The notes below the pieces were generated by a model. The model saw only the letters and a list, made by a program, of their open reading frames with translations, was not told the origin of the DNA and did no database searches. Both the position numbers and the translations under genes were made by a program. This document shows positions 20,845-30,415 of a DNA stretch of 64,000 nt, in pieces. This stretch comes from Dickeya fangzhongdai (GTDB lineage Bacteria > Pseudomonadota > Gammaproteobacteria > Enterobacterales > Enterobacteriaceae): assembly GCF_002812485.1 (NCBI RefSeq), contig NZ_CP025003.1, positions 1,984,001 through 2,048,000 on the forward strand, written 5' to 3'. How positions within the stretch are numbered: position 1 is the stretch's first letter; each line of letters begins with the position of its first letter.

Positions 20845-21838
20845 GGCGCGACCGATCCTGCACCAGCGTGAGGGTCACCGGCATCCCCTGACGCAGACCG
20901 TCGTCCGCGTCGCTGACGATGATGCGCAGCCGGTACACCAGGTCGGTGCGCAACTCCGTAGTTTCGACATTTTTCGGCGTAAATTCGGCGCTGGGCGACA
21001 CAAAGCCGATTCTGCCGTGATAGGGGCGGTTCGGGCGGCCGTCGGTGTAGATCAGCACCTCGCGCCCGGGCGCGGCGCGGCCCAACTGGGTTTCATTGAC
21101 GTAGGCGCGAATCCATACCGGCTGGGTCAACGACAGGGTAAAGACGGTGCTGCCGGCGCTCAGCATGCTGCCGGCTTCGGCGGCCCGGGTCAGAATCACG
21201 CCGGGAGAGGGCGCGTACAGGCGCGTATCCTGCAGACTGAGTTGCGCCTGCGCTTCAGCGGCCTGCGCCTGCGCCAGCGATGCTTCGGCGGCGGCTATTT
21301 CCTGCGGCCGGTTGCCGCGCTCATATTGGCTCAGCTTTTCCCGCGCCGCCTGCAACGTCGCCTGCGTTTGATTGCGGGTGGAACGGGCGTCTTCCAGCGC
21401 GTTGGCGGCCAGGGTGTGTTGCTTCCACAGGCCAAGCTGGCGCTGGTAGAAGCTGTTGGCGTAGTCGTAGGCGGCCTGCGCCTGCTCCAGTTGCGAACGC
21501 ACCTGGGCGATTTCCTCGCTGCGGTAGCCTTCCCGCAGCAGCGCCAGTTGCGCCTGCGCGCTGGCTACGCTGGCTTTTTCCTGCCGTAGCGCGTTCTGCT
21601 GCGGCGCGTTATCCAGTCGGGCCAGCAACTGCCCCGGCTGGACAACCTCCCCTTCATCCACATTTAGAGCGGTCAGGCGTCCGCTGACCCGGAACCCCAA
21701 ATTGACGCTGCGGATATCCACATTACCGTACAGCGTCAGCGGCGCATCCTGCTGGCTACGGTAGTGCATCAAGCCGTAGCCGGCGGTGGTGACGGCGAAC
21801 AACGCCAGCACCAACCATACCCCTGTTTTTTTATTCAT
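20834..21838 (-). CDS. ybhG: Membrane fusion (HlyD-type) protein YbhG
   Basis: A 334-residue periplasmic adaptor anchored by one N-terminal helix (residues about 8-25). A biotinyl-lipoyl-like strand ([17 protein letters not shown]) precedes a long Ala/Gln-rich coiled coil (residues about 80-205), followed by the second half of the lipoyl domain ([12 protein letters not shown]) and a beta barrel. It matches E. coli YbhG (332 residues), first structural gene of ybhGFSR. The start at 21838 sits at the helix; upstream in-frame codons to 21916 do not resemble homologues. Confidence 0.94.
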   Translation of the reverse strand: MNKKTGVWLVLALFAVTTAGYGLMHYRSQQDAPLTLYGNVDIRSVNLGFRVSGRLTALNVDEGEVVQPGQLLARLDNAPQQNALRQEKASVASAQAQLALLREGYRSEEIAQVRSQLEQAQAAYDYANSFYQRQLGLWKQHTLAANALEDARSTRNQTQATLQAAREKLSQYERGNRPQEIAAAEASLAQAQAAEAQAQLSLQDTRLYAPSPGVILTRAAEAGSMLSAGSTVFTLSLTQPVWIRAYVNETQLGRAAPGREVLIYTDGRPNRPYHGRIGFVSPSAEFTPKNVETTELRTDLVYRLRIIVSDADDGLRQGMPVTLTLVQDRSRHDQ

Positions 21839-22259
21839 AGCGCTCCCGATATGACTTCGTGTTATTGCCGATCCCGCTATTACGACGACATCACTTAAGA
21901 ATAATCCGATATTCAACAGATTGCCGTGTTCTGACTGACGGCGTGCTGATTCAGCGCGGATATGCGCTGCCGTGGCAGGAGAGAACCGGCTTTTTAATCA
22001 GTAAACGATTGATATCCATGAAGAGCACGGCCATTTTGCGCAGAATGCGGAGGATAAAATGTGATCGACAGATAAAAATTCCTCAAACAAGCGATTTTCT
22101 GTTACAATCGCGCGCAGTCACGCACCGTAGTTTGTGCCCATTCATCTGGAGTCAGCGTTGTAAGGCGTGTACGCCGACGCGGCGCTGAACCCATCTGTTG
22201 TCACCCTGAAAACTGCACCGGCGGATGCCGGGTAGGGTGAATCTGGAGTTGTTCTCGTT
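21839..22259. other. Divergent ybhG/rhlE intergenic region lacking cecR
   Basis: In E. coli the TetR regulator gene cecR (ybiH) lies here as first gene of the ybhGFSR operon. No TetR-like frame is visible in the 421 bases. The region carries an extended -10 candidate for rhlE near 22103 and no recognisable operator. Confidence 0.7.
22100..22108 (+). promoter_or_regulatory. Extended -10 promoter element for rhlE
   Basis: TGTTACAAT fits the extended -10 pattern (TGn followed by TACAAT). No good -35 hexamer lies 17 bases upstream. It is 150 bases before the rhlE start, implying a long leader. Confidence 0.4.
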
Positions 22260-23630
22260 ATGTCTTTTGAATCTCTCGGCCTGAGTGCCGATATTTTGCG
22301 CGCTGTGGAAGAACAGGGCTACCGTGAGCCGACGCCGGTTCAGCGTCAGGCGATTCCGGTGGTGCTGGAAGGGCGCGACCTGATGGCCAGCGCCCAGACG
22401 GGTACCGGCAAAACCGCCGGCTTCACCCTGCCGCTGCTGCAATTGCTGAGCCACCGTCCGTCGCAGGCGAAAGGCCGCCGTCCGGTGCGGGCGTTGATCC
22501 TGACGCCGACCCGCGAACTGGCGGCGCAGATCGGCGAAAACGTGCTGGCGTACAGCAAATACCTGCGTCTGCGTTCGCTGGTGGTGTTCGGCGGCGTCAG
22601 CATTAACCCGCAGATGATGAAGCTGCGCGGCGGCGTCGATATTCTGATTGCCACGCCGGGCCGTCTGTTGGATCTGGAGCACCAGAACGCGGTCGACCTG
22701 TCGCAGGTGGAAATTCTGGTGCTGGATGAAGCCGACCGTATGCTGGATATGGGCTTTATCCACGACATCCGCCGGGTGCTGGCGAAGCTGCCGCCCAAAC
22801 GTCAGAACCTGCTGTTTTCCGCCACCTTCTCCGACGAGATCAAGGAACTGGCCGGGAAGCTGCTCACCAATCCGGCATCGGTGGAAGTGGTGCGCCGCAA
22901 TACGCCGTCCGAACTGGTGACGCAGCACGTGCATTTCGTGGACAAGAAACGCAAGCGCGAACTGCTGTCGCTCCTGATCGGCAAACACAACTGGCAGCAG
23001 GTGCTGGTGTTTACCCGCACCAAGCACGGCGCCAACCATCTGGCGGAACAACTGAATAAAGACGGCATCACCGCCGCCGCTATCCACGGCAACAAGAGCC
23101 AGGGGGCGCGTACCCGTGCGCTGGCTAATTTCAAAGACGGCGACATCCGCGTGCTGGTGGCGACCGACATCGCCGCCCGTGGGCTGGATATCGACCAGTT
23201 GCCGCATGTGGTGAACTACGAGCTGCCGAATGTGCCGGAAGATTACGTGCACCGTATCGGCCGTACCGGCCGGGCGGCATCGACTGGCGAGGCGTTGTCG
23301 CTGGTGTGCGTCGATGAACACAAACTGCTGCGTGATATCGAGCGTCTGCTGAAGCGGGAAATCCCGCGGATGGAGATTCCGGGTTATGAGCCGGACCCAA
23401 CGATCAAGGCCGAACCGATCCAGAACGGCCGGCAGGGCGGGCGCGGTGGTCGCGGCGGCGGTGCGCCGCGTCAGGGCGATCGTCCGCAAGGCGAACGCGC
23501 ATCCGGACGCCCGCAGGGCGACCGTCCTCATCAGCCGCGTCGTGATGGCGCAGCGCGCCCGGCCGGACAGCGCCCGGAAGGGCAATCCGCCCGTCGTCGC
23601 CCGCCGCGCAAGCCTGCCGGCGGCCAGTAA
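22260..23630 (+). CDS. rhlE: DEAD-box ATP-dependent RNA helicase RhlE
   Basis: A 456-residue DEAD-box helicase linked to ribosome assembly and RNA turnover in E. coli. Motifs in order: Q motif ([11 protein letters not shown], residues about 23-33), I (AQTGTGKT), Ia (PTRELAAQ), II (DEADR), III (SAT), IV-V ([11 protein letters not shown]) and VI (HRIGRTGR). The tail after residue 385 is Arg/Gly/Pro/Gln-rich and low in complexity, as in other RhlE proteins, and likely binds RNA. It is divergent from ybhG. Confidence 0.96.
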   Translation: MSFESLGLSADILRAVEEQGYREPTPVQRQAIPVVLEGRDLMASAQTGTGKTAGFTLPLLQLLSHRPSQAKGRRPVRALILTPTRELAAQIGENVLAYSKYLRLRSLVVFGGVSINPQMMKLRGGVDILIATPGRLLDLEHQNAVDLSQVEILVLDEADRMLDMGFIHDIRRVLAKLPPKRQNLLFSATFSDEIKELAGKLLTNPASVEVVRRNTPSELVTQHVHFVDKKRKRELLSLLIGKHNWQQVLVFTRTKHGANHLAEQLNKDGITAAAIHGNKSQGARTRALANFKDGDIRVLVATDIAARGLDIDQLPHVVNYELPNVPEDYVHRIGRTGRAASTGEALSLVCVDEHKLLRDIERLLKREIPRMEIPGYEPDPTIKAEPIQNGRQGGRGGRGGGAPRQGDRPQGERASGRPQGDRPHQPRRDGAARPAGQRPEGQSARRRPPRKPAGGQ

Positions 23631-23679
23631 GCGGGTTACCCGGCAAGGTCGGGTCGCTATCCGGTCACGCAGCAAACAA

Positions 23680-23705
23680 AATAGCTACCCGGTCGGGTAG
23701 CTATT
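23680..23705. terminator. Bidirectional terminator between rhlE and the DMT transporter
   Basis: A perfect 11-bp inverted repeat (AATAGCTACCC/GGGTAGCTATT) with a 4-base loop. On the minus strand it is followed by a T-rich run (complement of CAAACAAA), so it should stop the convergent transporter gene efficiently; for rhlE there is no T-run. Confidence 0.7.
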
Positions 23706-23773
23706 CGTCGGCAAACCTTGTTATCCAGTCAGTTATCGCCCAGGTCGTCTTCCCATGATGAGAAGACGACCGT

Positions 23774-24670
23774 TTACGCGGCGGTTTTCGCCACCGGTTG
23801 CGGCCGGGGGCGATAAAACATCACCGCATTGCCCGCCAGAATCAGCAGTAAACCCAGCACGGCGTTGCTTCGCCATACGTACCCTTCGTACAGGGTGGAG
23901 GCGGAGAGCGCGACCAACGGAAACAGCAAGGTGGCATAAGCCGCCTGGCTGGCGCCGATACGCCCAACCAGCGCGAAGTAGGCGCCAAAACCAATCACCG
24001 AGCCGAACAGCGCCAGGTAAGACAGCGAACCGAGATAGCGCAGCGAGAATTCCGGCGTAAAGCGGTAACCCAGCAGCAGTGCGATGAAACCCATCGCCAG
24101 CGCGCCGTACAGCATGCCCCAGCCGTTGGTGGTCATGATGTCCCGGCCCATGCGTTGATGCTGGGCGCTGATGATGTTGCCGAGCGAAAAGCAGTAGGTG
24201 GCGATCAGGCTCATGCCGACCCCCCACAGCAATTGTGGGCTGCTGCCAAGTTGTAGCAGATCGTGCCAGAACAGCAGGATGATGCCGGCCAGCCCCAACG
24301 GCGCAGCCAGCTTCACGTTGCGGCTGAGACGGGTGCCGAAAAACAGCCGGCTGTTGAAGGCATTGAACAGCACCGCCATCGAAAAGATCACCGATTCCAG
24401 CCCGCTGGGGATCCAGGCGACGGCATGATAAAAGCAAAAGAAATTTATGCCGAAAACCGTCACCCCCTGAGCCATACACAGCAAATGCGCGCGGCCGCTC
24501 AGCGGGCGCAGGCGACGAGTCAGGATCAAAAACGCCATTAACAACGCCGAAGCGATGGCGAAACGCCAGAAAATCGACACTTCTGGCGGCACGCTACCTT
24601 GCTGTAGACTGATGGCGATCCAGGTGGTGCCCCAAATCAGCACCACGGCGCAATAAAGCAGGCTATTCAT
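23774..24670 (-). CDS. EamA/DMT superfamily transporter
   Basis: A 298-residue inner-membrane protein with ten hydrophobic helices and two EamA repeats. The N-terminal WGTTWIAI and FWRFAIAS segments are typical of the drug/metabolite transporter superfamily, and the second repeat ends near AGNAVMFYRP. It probably exports an amino acid or metabolite; the substrate is not predictable. GGAG precedes the ATG at 24670. The leader carries four 16-bp tandem repeats, which could affect expression if copy number varies. Confidence 0.88.
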   Translation of the reverse strand: MNSLLYCAVVLIWGTTWIAISLQQGSVPPEVSIFWRFAIASALLMAFLILTRRLRPLSGRAHLLCMAQGVTVFGINFFCFYHAVAWIPSGLESVIFSMAVLFNAFNSRLFFGTRLSRNVKLAAPLGLAGIILLFWHDLLQLGSSPQLLWGVGMSLIATYCFSLGNIISAQHQRMGRDIMTTNGWGMLYGALAMGFIALLLGYRFTPEFSLRYLGSLSYLALFGSVIGFGAYFALVGRIGASQAAYATLLFPLVALSASTLYEGYVWRSNAVLGLLLILAGNAVMFYRPRPQPVAKTAA

Positions 24671-24689
24671 CGTCAGACTCCGCTAATAA

Positions 24690-24753
24690 TCAATTTCACG
24701 AACAATCAATTTCACAAACAGTCAATTTCACAAACAGTCAATTTCACAAACAG
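24690..24753. repeat. Four tandem 16-bp repeats in the leader of the DMT gene
   Basis: The unit read on the transcribed (minus) strand is CTGTTTGTGAAATTGA. Three copies are identical and the one nearest the gene differs at two positions. The array ends 20 bases before the start codon. Identical adjacent units indicate recent slippage or active expansion. Confidence 0.9.
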
Positions 24754-25199
24754 TTTCACCGGTAATTCCGCAAACAATCCGCAAGCAACCGTAAACATTG
24801 AGTATCTGGGATTGGCAGGGCGGCGGCTGTCAGCAGCTTGCGGCGAGTAGCAGAATCCTGCGGTTTTTTATTTCAAACGGCTTCCAGCACCGACAGGGGG
24901 CGACCTGCGCCGCACCCCGCCGCAGCACGTTTTCCTTCAGATTACGCAGAATAACGCCAGGGCTATCGATCGGTGGTTGGCGGGGCGCCAGAGTCCGGCA
25001 CGAGCCGTCGCCGCCGTTGGTAAGTGAGCGATTTCGTTCATTAAGATGGGTTCAGGGTTTATTGCGCAGTCTTCTTGTCCGGCAACGCTTCGATGGTGGT
25101 AATCGACGCATTTTCTTCATACGAGTGTCATCTGGAAAGGATAGGGTTCGCTCAGATTGTTGATCGATAACGGTCATGATGATGACAAGGAACCACCCT
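24754..25199. other. Intergenic region at the left edge of the acc-like locus
   Basis: No gene is supported. A 121-codon open frame (24798-25163) is Arg/Ser-rich, has no ribosome binding site and no recognisable product. The stretch holds the likely promoter and operator of the following regulator; no tRNA or direct repeat marks an insertion edge. Confidence 0.5.
25025..25040. promoter_or_regulatory. Candidate operator for the AccR-like regulator
   Basis: TGAGCGATTTCGTTCA pairs with itself at 6 of 8 positions and contains TTTCGTT, a core common in operators of DeoR-family repressors. It lies 160 bases before the regulator gene. No second copy was found before the binding-protein gene, so the assignment is weak. 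Confidence 0.3.
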
Positions 25200-25973
25200 A
25201 TGCTGACTCAGGCGGAAGAGCGTCAGGCGAAAATCGTTGAATTTTTGCGCGAAGAGAATTTTGCTGATTTGCGCACGTTAACGGATCGATTCGAGGTTTC
25301 GGTCGCCACCGTTCGTCGGGACCTGTGCGATCTTGAGGAAGCCGGATTGCTGCGCAGAACGCATGGCGGCGCGGTCAATATCAATCAGGTCGCGCTGGAT
25401 GCGACGAACGAGGCCCGCGCCGTCTGGAATCAGGCGGAGAAGGCGGCCATCGCCGCCGCCGTCGCCGGCATGATTGCCGATGGCGACACCGTGCTTCTGG
25501 ATGCCGGTACGACCGCGCTGGAAGTGGCTAAAAAGCTCGTTGGTCGTCGAAGTCTGACGCTGATCTCGAATGGCCTTGACATCGTTGCTGAATTTTCGCG
25601 CAGCGAGGGGCAGAGCATTTACTCGGTCGGGGGAGAATTTACCGCCACGAACCGCTCATTCAGAGGGCCGCTGGCCGAGTATTTCATACGGCAGTTCAAT
25701 GTCGACAAACTCATCCTGAATGCCGCATCGATCGACGTCGACCGTGGTTTGATCTGCACCTCATCGCCAGTGAATGCGAGCGTCGCGCGAGCCATGATCG
25801 ACGTGTCGAACCGCGTCATTGTTGTGGCTGACCACTCGAAATTCACGAAATCAAGCCTCTCGGTCATCACCCGGATAGAAGACGTGGGCGTCATTGTTAC
25901 CGATGCCGGCGCCCGCAGCATCATCGACACCGTACCTGAGAAACTGCGCAAGAAGTTTGTCATCGCGCACTGA
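25200..25973 (+). CDS. DeoR/GlpR-family repressor, AccR-like
   Basis: A 257-residue DeoR-family regulator. The winged helix-turn-helix occupies residues about 5-55 (FEVSVATVRRDLCDLEEAGLLRRTHGG), and the C-terminal DeoR sensor domain has the phosphosugar-binding landmarks LDAGTTALEVA, ISNGLDIV and the VVADHSKF segment. AccR, which represses the agrocinopine operon on Ti plasmids, belongs to this family and responds to a sugar phosphate made from the opine. Directly downstream, in the same direction, is a transporter/phosphodiesterase operon of the acc type. The ATG at 25200 is chosen because AAGGA lies 7 bases upstream; an in-frame start at 25176 lacks one. Confidence 0.82.
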   Translation: MLTQAEERQAKIVEFLREENFADLRTLTDRFEVSVATVRRDLCDLEEAGLLRRTHGGAVNINQVALDATNEARAVWNQAEKAAIAAAVAGMIADGDTVLLDAGTTALEVAKKLVGRRSLTLISNGLDIVAEFSRSEGQSIYSVGGEFTATNRSFRGPLAEYFIRQFNVDKLILNAASIDVDRGLICTSSPVNASVARAMIDVSNRVIVVADHSKFTKSSLSVITRIEDVGVIVTDAGARSIIDTVPEKLRKKFVIAH

Positions 25974-26172
25974 AATCCGGCCCTCTGGTCGGCGGACATG
26001 GGGATCCGGCTGAACCGCCCGGACTAATCCGGGTACGACGGCTCGCTTAAGTATCTTCCGGCACGCGTTTCTGTACGGGGGAAATCGCTGCCATCCCGGC
26101 GGTGATGGGTAGTGAAAAAAGAACAATCGCGGGCACGGCTCGACGGACCTGCTTACTTAAGGAGTGGTTTGG

Positions 26173-27732
26173 ATGAAGATACGCATTTTTATTGCTATGG
26201 CGGCGTTGATCGCCGTCTCCCTTGCAGGCGGCGCGGCCGCTCAGGAAGACAATCGTCCTGAGTTACGGATCGCGGTTCAGAAAAACCCGGAGACGCAGGA
26301 GCCGGTTGACGCGGCGTCCAACGTCGCTTTTCGCAACAATCCCTCGATTCACGAGACGCTGCTGAAACTTGACCTTGATGGTCACTTCTCGGTGCAGCCG
26401 AACCTGGCGACCTCGTGGCGATGGGTAGACGACAAAACCCTCGACATCACGCTTCGCAAAGGCGTCATTTTCCATGACGGCCGTGAGATGACCGCTGACG
26501 ACGTGGCCTTTTCGTTCGGGCCGCAACGTTTGACCGACCCGCAGGCACCCGGTTATCCCACCTATCTGACCAGCTTCAGCAGCCTTGCTCATGTCGAGGT
26601 TGTGAATCCGCAAACTGTCCGTTTCGTCACCAAGTTTAAGGATCCGATCTTGTTACAGCGGCTGGCCAGCTATGCCGCGGTGGTCATCAGCAAAGATGCC
26701 TGGGTCAAGATGGGCGGCGACTGGGCGAAGTGGAAGCAAAAGCCGGTCGGCGCCGGCCCCTACAAGGTTCTCGAATCCGTCGCTAACGATCATGTCACGC
26801 TGGTCGCTCACGACCGGTATTTCGGCGGAAAGCCCAACGCGAAGCGCGTCACCTTCAAGGTGGTGCCGGAAGTGTCATCTCGTATCGCCGGTCTTCTTGC
26901 GGGCGACTATGACATCGCGACCGATCTGCCGCCGGACCAGCTCGACGTGGTGAACAAGTCCGGCACTGCGACGATCGTCGGAGGTCCGGTTCCAAACAAC
27001 CGCATCCTCTTTTTCGACAAATACAACCCTGCGCTCAAGGATCCGCGCGTGCGTCAGGCGTTGATTCTTGCTATCGACCGTCAGGCGATCGTCGACACCA
27101 TCTGGAACGGCCTGACCGTGGTCCCGAACGGCGAGCAGTTCAAGGAGTTCGGCCCCATCTACCTGAAGGACCGGCCAAAATATGAATACAACCCGGAAAA
27201 AGCCCGACAGCTCCTAAAGGAGGGCGGCTACAAGGGCGAACCGATCACGATCCGCTCGCAGAACAACTATTACACGGCGGAAAACCCGGTCAGCGAAGCG
27301 GTCGTCGCCATGTGGCAGGCGGTTGGCGTCAACGCCAAACTGGAGTTTGTTGAAGCCGGTAAGCTCTTCGATAACGCCAGCGGTCGGACGACCGGCAACT
27401 GGTCCAGCACCGCGGTCATTGCCGATCCTTACGTTTCCATCTACTCGCTGTCGTTCGCCAGAACCGCAACGATGGGCACGCAGAAGATCTGGATCAATGA
27501 CGAATTCGACGCTCTTGGCGCGAAGCTTGAACAGGCCGTAGCTCCGGCGGATCGCGCCAAAATCTTCTCCGACATGCTGGACATCATTGAATGGAAGGAC
27601 CCAGGCATCACGGTTCTTCACCAGAACGCCGTCTTCTTCGGCGTCGCCAAAAAGGTGAAGTGGAAACCGCAGCACGCCTTCGCGATGGATCTGGGGCCGC
27701 AAAACCTGTCCTTCGTCAATGCCGCCGGGTGA
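26173..27732 (+). CDS. ABC transporter periplasmic binding protein, AccA-like (SBP family 5)
   Basis: A 519-residue extracellular binding protein of the Opp/Dpp/Nik cluster. Signal peptide at residues 1-25 (to AAAQ). Family landmarks are LATSWRWVDDKTLDITLRKG, TADDVAFSF, PVGAGPYKV and the DPRVRQALILAIDRQAI segment. In Ti plasmids AccA of the same family binds agrocinopine A and agrocin 84. Position after a DeoR regulator and before two ATPases, two permeases and a GDPD-type enzyme supports an opine or glycerophosphodiester ligand rather than peptides; this is inference. Ribosome binding site AAGGAG, 8 bases before the ATG. Codon use (many CTT/CTC leucines, ATC) differs from the CTG-dominated neighbours and suggests transfer from an alphaproteobacterium. 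Confidence 0.85.
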   Translation: MKIRIFIAMAALIAVSLAGGAAAQEDNRPELRIAVQKNPETQEPVDAASNVAFRNNPSIHETLLKLDLDGHFSVQPNLATSWRWVDDKTLDITLRKGVIFHDGREMTADDVAFSFGPQRLTDPQAPGYPTYLTSFSSLAHVEVVNPQTVRFVTKFKDPILLQRLASYAAVVISKDAWVKMGGDWAKWKQKPVGAGPYKVLESVANDHVTLVAHDRYFGGKPNAKRVTFKVVPEVSSRIAGLLAGDYDIATDLPPDQLDVVNKSGTATIVGGPVPNNRILFFDKYNPALKDPRVRQALILAIDRQAIVDTIWNGLTVVPNGEQFKEFGPIYLKDRPKYEYNPEKARQLLKEGGYKGEPITIRSQNNYYTAENPVSEAVVAMWQAVGVNAKLEFVEAGKLFDNASGRTTGNWSSTAVIADPYVSIYSLSFARTATMGTQKIWINDEFDALGAKLEQAVAPADRAKIFSDMLDIIEWKDPGITVLHQNAVFFGVAKKVKWKPQHAFAMDLGPQNLSFVNAAG

Positions 27733-27742
27733 GGTTGTCGCA

Positions 27743-28615
27743 ATGCGCAAATCCGTTCTCACTATTCAAGACTTGAGCATTTCCTTTCCCGCCGCAAAGG
27801 GCAGGACGACGCCGGTTAAGTCGGTATCCTTTGACGTCAGGGAGGGCGAAATCCTGGGGATTGTGGGGGAGAGCGGTTCCGGAAAATCGCTGTCGTGCCT
27901 CGCCGTTGCCGGTCTGCTGCCGGCAACGGCCCTGGCTTGCGGTTCGGTCGCCATCGGCGGTCGGACGTTCGCCGCCGACTACCTGCAACAGGCGCTGGCG
28001 TCGAAACAACTTGCGCCGATCGGCATGATTTTTCAGGAACCGGTATCCTGCCTCAATCCGGTACGCACCGTTGGCGAGCAAATCGCCGAGGCGGCGCGAA
28101 GTGCCGGGCACGATGCGGAGCAAGCCCGCCAGATCGCGCTGCAACTCCTGAAAGACGTCGCCATCGACGAGCCGGAGAGGCGTTACCATGACTACCCTTC
28201 GCAATTTTCCGGCGGCATGTGCCAGCGCGTGATGATCGCCACGGCGCTGGCGCTGGAGCCGCAGCTCGTCATCGCCGACGAACCGACGACCGCACTCGAC
28301 GTCACGGTTCAGGCTCAGGTGGTGTCGCTGCTGGTGTCGCTGGTGCGCAACCGCGGTATTGCCATGATTTTCATCAGCCACGACCTTGACCTGATCGCGG
28401 AGGTCTGCGATCGCATCGTCGTGATGTACGGCGGCGAGATCATGGAAGTCGGCACGACTGAAAACATCTATGAACGACCGAGCCATCCCTACACCCGGCT
28501 TTTGCTGGACGCGATGCCAGGGCACGGCGAACCGCTCACCCGACTGGTGGAAATGCCCCACAGCTGGCGGCTCGACGCTGCCGTATCCTTAACCTCAGCG
28601 GAGCGCTTACCATGA
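27743..28615 (+). CDS. ABC transporter ATP-binding protein 1 (OppD/DppD type), AccB-like
   Basis: A 290-residue ATPase. Walker [11 protein letters not shown] near residue 40, signature FSGGMCQRV near 155 and Walker [13 protein letters not shown] near 175, followed by the switch His in ISHDLDLI. The C-terminal part ([15 protein letters not shown]) is the typical oligopeptide-ATPase extension, though no full four-cysteine cluster motif is present. A start at 27743 is chosen for GAGG 8 bases upstream; it follows the binding-protein stop by 10 bases. The end overlaps the second ATPase by 4 bases. Confidence 0.88.
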   Translation: MRKSVLTIQDLSISFPAAKGRTTPVKSVSFDVREGEILGIVGESGSGKSLSCLAVAGLLPATALACGSVAIGGRTFAADYLQQALASKQLAPIGMIFQEPVSCLNPVRTVGEQIAEAARSAGHDAEQARQIALQLLKDVAIDEPERRYHDYPSQFSGGMCQRVMIATALALEPQLVIADEPTTALDVTVQAQVVSLLVSLVRNRGIAMIFISHDLDLIAEVCDRIVVMYGGEIMEVGTTENIYERPSHPYTRLLLDAMPGHGEPLTRLVEMPHSWRLDAAVSLTSAERLP

Positions 28616-29484
28616 GTTTGAACGCGCCAGGCGGGACGACAGTCCTTGAAGCCCGCGATCTGAATTTCACTTACCCCGCTGGATTTTCTCTTCTGCCGGG
28701 CAAGCGGGCGGGTCACCATGCCGTCCGCGGCGTTTCCCTCGCGCTTGGTCAGGGTGAAACGCTCGGTCTGGTCGGCGAGTCTGGATGCGGGAAATCGACC
28801 CTCGCCGCTCTGCTGTGCGGCGACCGCCAGCCGGATAGCGGCACGCTGGAACTCTTCGACGCGCCCTTCGCGGGCTATCTCAGGCCGAATCGCCGGCGTC
28901 TGGCCCGCGTTCTTCAGGTCGTCGCACAGGATACGCTCGGCGCTTTCGACCCGCGTCATCCCATCGGTCGGCAGATTGAAGAGGTGCTGCTGATTCATGC
29001 TATCGGCAGCAAGAGCGAGCGGCGCGATAGGGCTAAAGAAGCGCTCGGCGCCGTTGCGCTGCCGGGCGCCATGCTGGATCGCTATCCGCATCAGATGTCG
29101 GGAGGGCAGCGGCAGCGCGCCGCCATCGCCCGGGCGCTGGTGACCGAACCCAACATCCTGCTGTGCGATGAACCCGTTTCGGCGCTGGATGTGTCGGTGC
29201 AGGCTCAGGTGCTCAATCTCCTGCTCGACCTTCAGCAGAAGCGCGGTCTGTCAATCCTGTTCATCAGCCACGATGTGCGCGTGGTGCGCCATGTGTCGCA
29301 TCGGGTCGTGGTGATGCAGGCCGGTCGCGTGGTGGAAAGCGGGCCGACGTCAACCGTCTTTGCCGCACCGTCCGACCCTTATACCGCGAAGCTGCTTGCC
29401 GCCGTGCCGAAAGGCAAGCGTCGGGCAACGTCTGCGGATACGGCGTGCAGCCGCTCAATACTGGCGGAGGCGAGAGCATGCTGA
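28612..29484 (+). CDS. ABC transporter ATP-binding protein 2 (OppF/DppF type), AccC-like
   Basis: A 290-residue ATPase. Walker A GESGCGKSTLA near residue 55, Q-loop in VVAQD, signature MSGGQRQRAAIARAL near 160, and Walker B ILLCDEPVSALDVSVQ near 180. The C-terminal ATPSDPYTAKLL-type segment is common to DppF relatives. It overlaps ATPase 1 by 4 bases and the first permease by 7 bases, so the five transporter genes are tightly coupled. Two unequal ATPases are the rule in Opp/Dpp systems and in acc. Confidence 0.88.
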   Translation: MSLNAPGGTTVLEARDLNFTYPAGFSLLPGKRAGHHAVRGVSLALGQGETLGLVGESGCGKSTLAALLCGDRQPDSGTLELFDAPFAGYLRPNRRRLARVLQVVAQDTLGAFDPRHPIGRQIEEVLLIHAIGSKSERRDRAKEALGAVALPGAMLDRYPHQMSGGQRQRAAIARALVTEPNILLCDEPVSALDVSVQAQVLNLLLDLQQKRGLSILFISHDVRVVRHVSHRVVVMQAGRVVESGPTSTVFAAPSDPYTAKLLAAVPKGKRRATSADTACSRSILAEARAC

Positions 29485-30404
29485 ACATCATGACCGGCTC
29501 ATTGTTGCGCGCGATATTGACGGTTTTCCTGGTGGTGACCTTTACCTTCGTCATGCTTCGCATCAGCGGCGACCCGATGACGTCACTCCTCGGCGTCGAA
29601 GCCCCGCCGCAGGTGGTCGACATGCTGCGCCAGCAATGGGGCCTGGATCGTCCCGTGGCCGAGCAGTATTTCACCTATCTCGGCCGTATGTTGAGCGGCG
29701 ATTTCGGTACCTCGCTGCGAAGCGGTCAGGACGCGCTTGCCATCATCATCGAGAAGGTTCCGGCGACGCTGCGGCTGATGGCGGCCGCGCTGGTGCTGGC
29801 GCTGGCGGCGGGTGTCCCGTTAGGTATCGTCGCGGCACGGTATCGCGGCGGCGTTGTCGACCGCGCGGTGATTAGTCTCGCCGTGCTGACGCACTCTGTG
29901 CCGACCTTCCTGACCGGCATTCTCCTGATCCAGCTGTTTGCCGTAAAGCTGCGGCTTCTGCCTTCTGGCGGCGGGGCGACGCTCGCCCACATGGTGATGC
30001 CCACGCTGGTGATCGGGCTTTACAATGCCGGCGTCATCGCGAGGTTCGTTCGCTCAAGCGCGCTGGAGGTGAGTGGGCAACGTTACATCCTCGCCGCCCG
30101 GGCGAAGCGTGTATCGGAGTGGGGGATCATCGTGAGGCATGTGATGCCGAACGCGGCGCTTCCCTTGCTGACGCTGCTTGGATTCCTGCTCGGCGGAATG
30201 ATTGGCGGCTCCGCGGTGGTTGAAGCGGTATACGCCTGGCCCGGCGTCGGCTTGCTGCTGATCAGTTCGGTCGCTTCCCGCGACGTCGCGGTGGTTCAGG
30301 CGATTGTCATTCTCATCACCGTCGCTATGGTCAGCGCAAATCTGCTGGTCGATTTCCTGCATGTGATGGCCGACCCCCGCCTGCGCTACGCGAAACGTTC
30401 TTGA
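29478..30404 (+). CDS. ABC transporter permease 1 (DppB type), AccD-like
   Basis: A 308-residue permease with six membrane helices. The N-terminal helix is followed by the large periplasmic segment with GDPMTSLLG and WGLDRPVAEQYFTYL, as in DppB. The EAA loop is LAARAKRVSEWGIIVRHVMPNAALP (residues about 205-230). The ATG at 29478 has GGAGG 7 bases upstream and overlaps the end of ATPase 2. An in-frame start at 29445 lies further inside the previous gene and is rejected. Confidence 0.88.
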   Translation: MLNIMTGSLLRAILTVFLVVTFTFVMLRISGDPMTSLLGVEAPPQVVDMLRQQWGLDRPVAEQYFTYLGRMLSGDFGTSLRSGQDALAIIIEKVPATLRLMAAALVLALAAGVPLGIVAARYRGGVVDRAVISLAVLTHSVPTFLTGILLIQLFAVKLRLLPSGGGATLAHMVMPTLVIGLYNAGVIARFVRSSALEVSGQRYILAARAKRVSEWGIIVRHVMPNAALPLLTLLGFLLGGMIGGSAVVEAVYAWPGVGLLLISSVASRDVAVVQAIVILITVAMVSANLLVDFLHVMADPRLRYAKRS

Positions 30405-30415
30405 AGGAGGGACTC

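Noticed and set aside
23774..24670. Assigning the first DMT gene as a specific amino acid exporter (for example RhtA or YddG)
   Set aside because: The ten-helix EamA pattern is clear but no substrate-specific signature is visible, so only the superfamily is named.
24690..24753. CRISPR array
   Set aside because: The 16-bp units are directly adjacent with no spacers and no cas genes are in the window.
24798..25163. 121-codon open frame upstream of the AccR-like gene
   Set aside because: No ribosome binding site, Arg/Ser-rich composition, no recognisable domain, and it overlaps the likely promoter of the regulator.
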